This document shows positions 51,815-52,869 of a stretch of 52,869 nt of DNA, piece by piece. Each line of letters opens with the position of its first letter. Position 1 is the stretch's first letter. The position numbers and the translations under genes are program-made. The notes under the pieces were generated by a model that saw nothing but the letters and a program-made list of their open reading frames with translations, searched no databases and was not told the DNA's origin. The stretch spans positions 1 through 52,869 of the forward strand of contig JADCGQ010000066.1 of the NCBI GenBank assembly GCA_020248945.1, in the 5' to 3' direction. The DNA is from Rubrivivax sp. GTDB lineage: Bacteria > Pseudomonadota > Gammaproteobacteria > Burkholderiales > Burkholderiaceae_C.

Positions 51815-52720
51815 TCAGTCGAAGAAGTCTTCGTCCAAAGTCTTGATGTGAATCACCTCTTCGACTCGGCAGCCAATATCGAACCGGATCATGAGCCGGC
51901 TGAGAAGCGGGCCATCGATCAAGACGATGCGTTTGCTCAGGAGGTCGGCGGTTTCTCTCGCGGCCGGTGAGAAGGTCGACGTCGTGACGAACAGACCCTT
52001 GTTTGCCTTGAACCTGTCCAGCGAACCGAAAAAGTCTCGGATCTCTCCAGAGGACACTTTGCTATCGGCGTACCGCTTGGCCTGGACGTAGATTCGATCG
52101 AGGCCCAATGCATCCTGATCGATCACCCCATCGACGCCGCCGTCGCCGCTCTTGCCCAAGGCTTTGCCTGCTTCGATGGCAGACCCACCGTATCCCATGG
52201 CGATCAGAAGCTGGACCACGAGACGTTCGAAGAAGTCAGGCGGTGAGGCCAGAATCTTCGCGAGTAGCTCCGCGCCGAGTGCCTTCTGCAGCTCATCGCT
52301 CGCAGACCGAATCACCTCATCGGGTGCCAACTGCTTGAAGTTGGTCGGTTCCGTCTGCGGCGCGGTCGCACTCGCATCGGTCGCTTCCTTGAAGGCCCTG
52401 AACTCAGGGAAAGACTCAAGAAACTTGATGTTGATCGTCTGGGGCGGATTGGCCAATACGGTTTGCCCTCGCTCACTGATCTCGAAGTGCGCGCGCCTTG
52501 TCAGTCGAATCAGTCCCGCCTTGCCGAGGTAGCTCTTGGCCCAGTTGACGCGGTTGGCGAACGTGGTCTGCTTGCCAGACGGCAAGAGCTCCGAGAGCTC
52601 GGTCTCGGTGAGGCCCAGCTTCTTGCCCAGCACGGCGACAACATTGGAGATGCGTACCTCGCCAGCTGCCGACTCCTTGAGCACGGGAAGCATCAACGAC
52701 TGAAAGTCAGGTATGGCCAT
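51815..52720 (-). CDS. mrr: Mrr-type restriction endonuclease
   Basis: A 301-residue type IV restriction endonuclease. The N-terminal winged-helix (about 1-95) has PDFQSLMLPVLK and the LSELLPSGKQTTFANRVNWA segment of Mrr proteins. The C-terminal PD-(D/E)xK nuclease domain (about 155-290) has E166, D197 in GDGGVDGVI, Q213-A-K215 in YVQAKRY and a later SSGEIRDFFGSLDRFKANKG. It cuts modified (methylated) foreign DNA. ATG 52720 was chosen over a start at 52801 that would read through a large inverted repeat. It lies near the HipBA pair in less GC-rich sequence, consistent with an accessory defence region. Confidence 0.92.
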   Translation of the reverse strand: MAIPDFQSLMLPVLKESAAGEVRISNVVAVLGKKLGLTETELSELLPSGKQTTFANRVNWAKSYLGKAGLIRLTRRAHFEISERGQTVLANPPQTINIKFLESFPEFRAFKEATDASATAPQTEPTNFKQLAPDEVIRSASDELQKALGAELLAKILASPPDFFERLVVQLLIAMGYGGSAIEAGKALGKSGDGGVDGVIDQDALGLDRIYVQAKRYADSKVSSGEIRDFFGSLDRFKANKGLFVTTSTFSPAARETADLLSKRIVLIDGPLLSRLMIRFDIGCRVEEVIHIKTLDEDFFD

Positions 52721-52760
52721 CGATCGATTGCTCGTGTCCCAGGAAGTGGTGTAAGTCCTT

Positions 52761-52825
52761 CGCGCGCGGCAAGCCGCGGAGGGTGCGGCCCGTAGGGCCA
52801 AACCCGTAGTGGCTTGCCGCGCGCG
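52761..52825. repeat. 15-bp inverted repeat upstream of mrr
   Basis: CGCGCGCGGCAAGCC (52761-52775) and its exact reverse complement GGCTTGCCGCGCGCG (52811-52825) flank a 35-bp centre that itself has GGCCCGTAGGGCC and two copies of CCCGTAG. It could be a strong terminator-like hairpin for a gene beyond the right edge or a repeat boundary. The final 44 bases of the window show nothing assignable. Confidence 0.75.
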
Positions 52826-52869
52826 GCTCCGGCCGTCCCGCCATCGGCGGTGGCCATCGTGGTCCCGGA

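Noticed and set aside
1..52869. tRNA, rRNA, CRISPR arrays, insertion sequences
   Set aside because: Read for cloverleaf ends, regularly spaced repeats and transposase motifs on both strands; none was found.

Overview
The window is GC-rich (roughly 70% by eye), densely coded and carries no rRNA, tRNA, CRISPR array or recognisable insertion sequence. The gene content (argS-SPOR protein-dsbA, lptA-lptB-rpoN, glnE, nit, ubiH-like, psiF-repeat protein, rhombosortase, PEP-CTERM protein, modE-modABC) fits a betaproteobacterium of the Burkholderiales, most likely the Rubrivivax/Leptothrix/Piscinibacter group. That placement is inferred from protein style and gene order; no search was run.

Layout. 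1-2.9 kb: the 5' part of a lipoprotein gene, then an OmpR-type response regulator and histidine kinase with a long palindrome just upstream. 3-7 kb: a zinc-ribbon/HEXXH membrane protein and a molybdate locus, modE divergent from modABC. 7-11.2 kb: a CoA ligase and a ThDP enzyme (4-nt overlap) divergent from a GntR regulator, with a 26-bp perfect palindrome between them. 11.2-15.1 kb: malate synthase G, an L-2-haloacid dehalogenase-type HAD enzyme and a divergent LysR regulator. 15.1-25.9 kb: mainly housekeeping genes (PsiF-repeat protein, Ser/Thr kinase fused to a cyclic-nucleotide-binding domain, argS, SPOR, dsbA, lptAB, rpoN, an RlmL-like methyltransferase, a conserved unknown). 26-27.6 kb: corA and a TonB-C-like secreted protein.

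27.7-36.2 kb is the most interesting block. Eight genes on the minus strand (FAD amine-oxidase-like, DUF1365, cyclopropane-synthase-like, chalcone-isomerase-like, GPH/MFS transporter, DUF3833 lipoprotein, SDR, SnoaL-like) are mostly coupled by stop/start overlaps. They lie divergent from a MerR-type regulator that has a cobalamin-binding domain with both the W-x9-EH and E-x-H motifs of the LitR/CarH light sensors. The reading offered is a light/B12-controlled membrane-lipid modification operon, possibly for photo-oxidative stress. The 571-bp divergent region holds a TGTACA-centred palindrome, an extended -10 and a foldable leader.

36.3-46.9 kb returns to core-type genes: diiron ferritin-like protein, GST, EamA transporter, rhombosortase, glnE, nitrilase, UbiH-like monooxygenase, histidine phosphatase, aldo/keto reductase, MIP18-like protein. 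Two clusters of a REP-like palindrome sit here. 46.9-52.9 kb looks accessory: HNH endonuclease, a doubtful small membrane protein, a secreted esterase, a PEP-CTERM protein, a hipBA toxin-antitoxin pair with a nested inverted-repeat operator, and an Mrr-type restriction endonuclease ending near a 15-bp inverted repeat.

Across the window several genes (response regulator, gntR, lysR, argS, corA, nit) have a -10-like hexamer only 7-10 nt before the ATG, which suggests leaderless transcripts are common in this organism.
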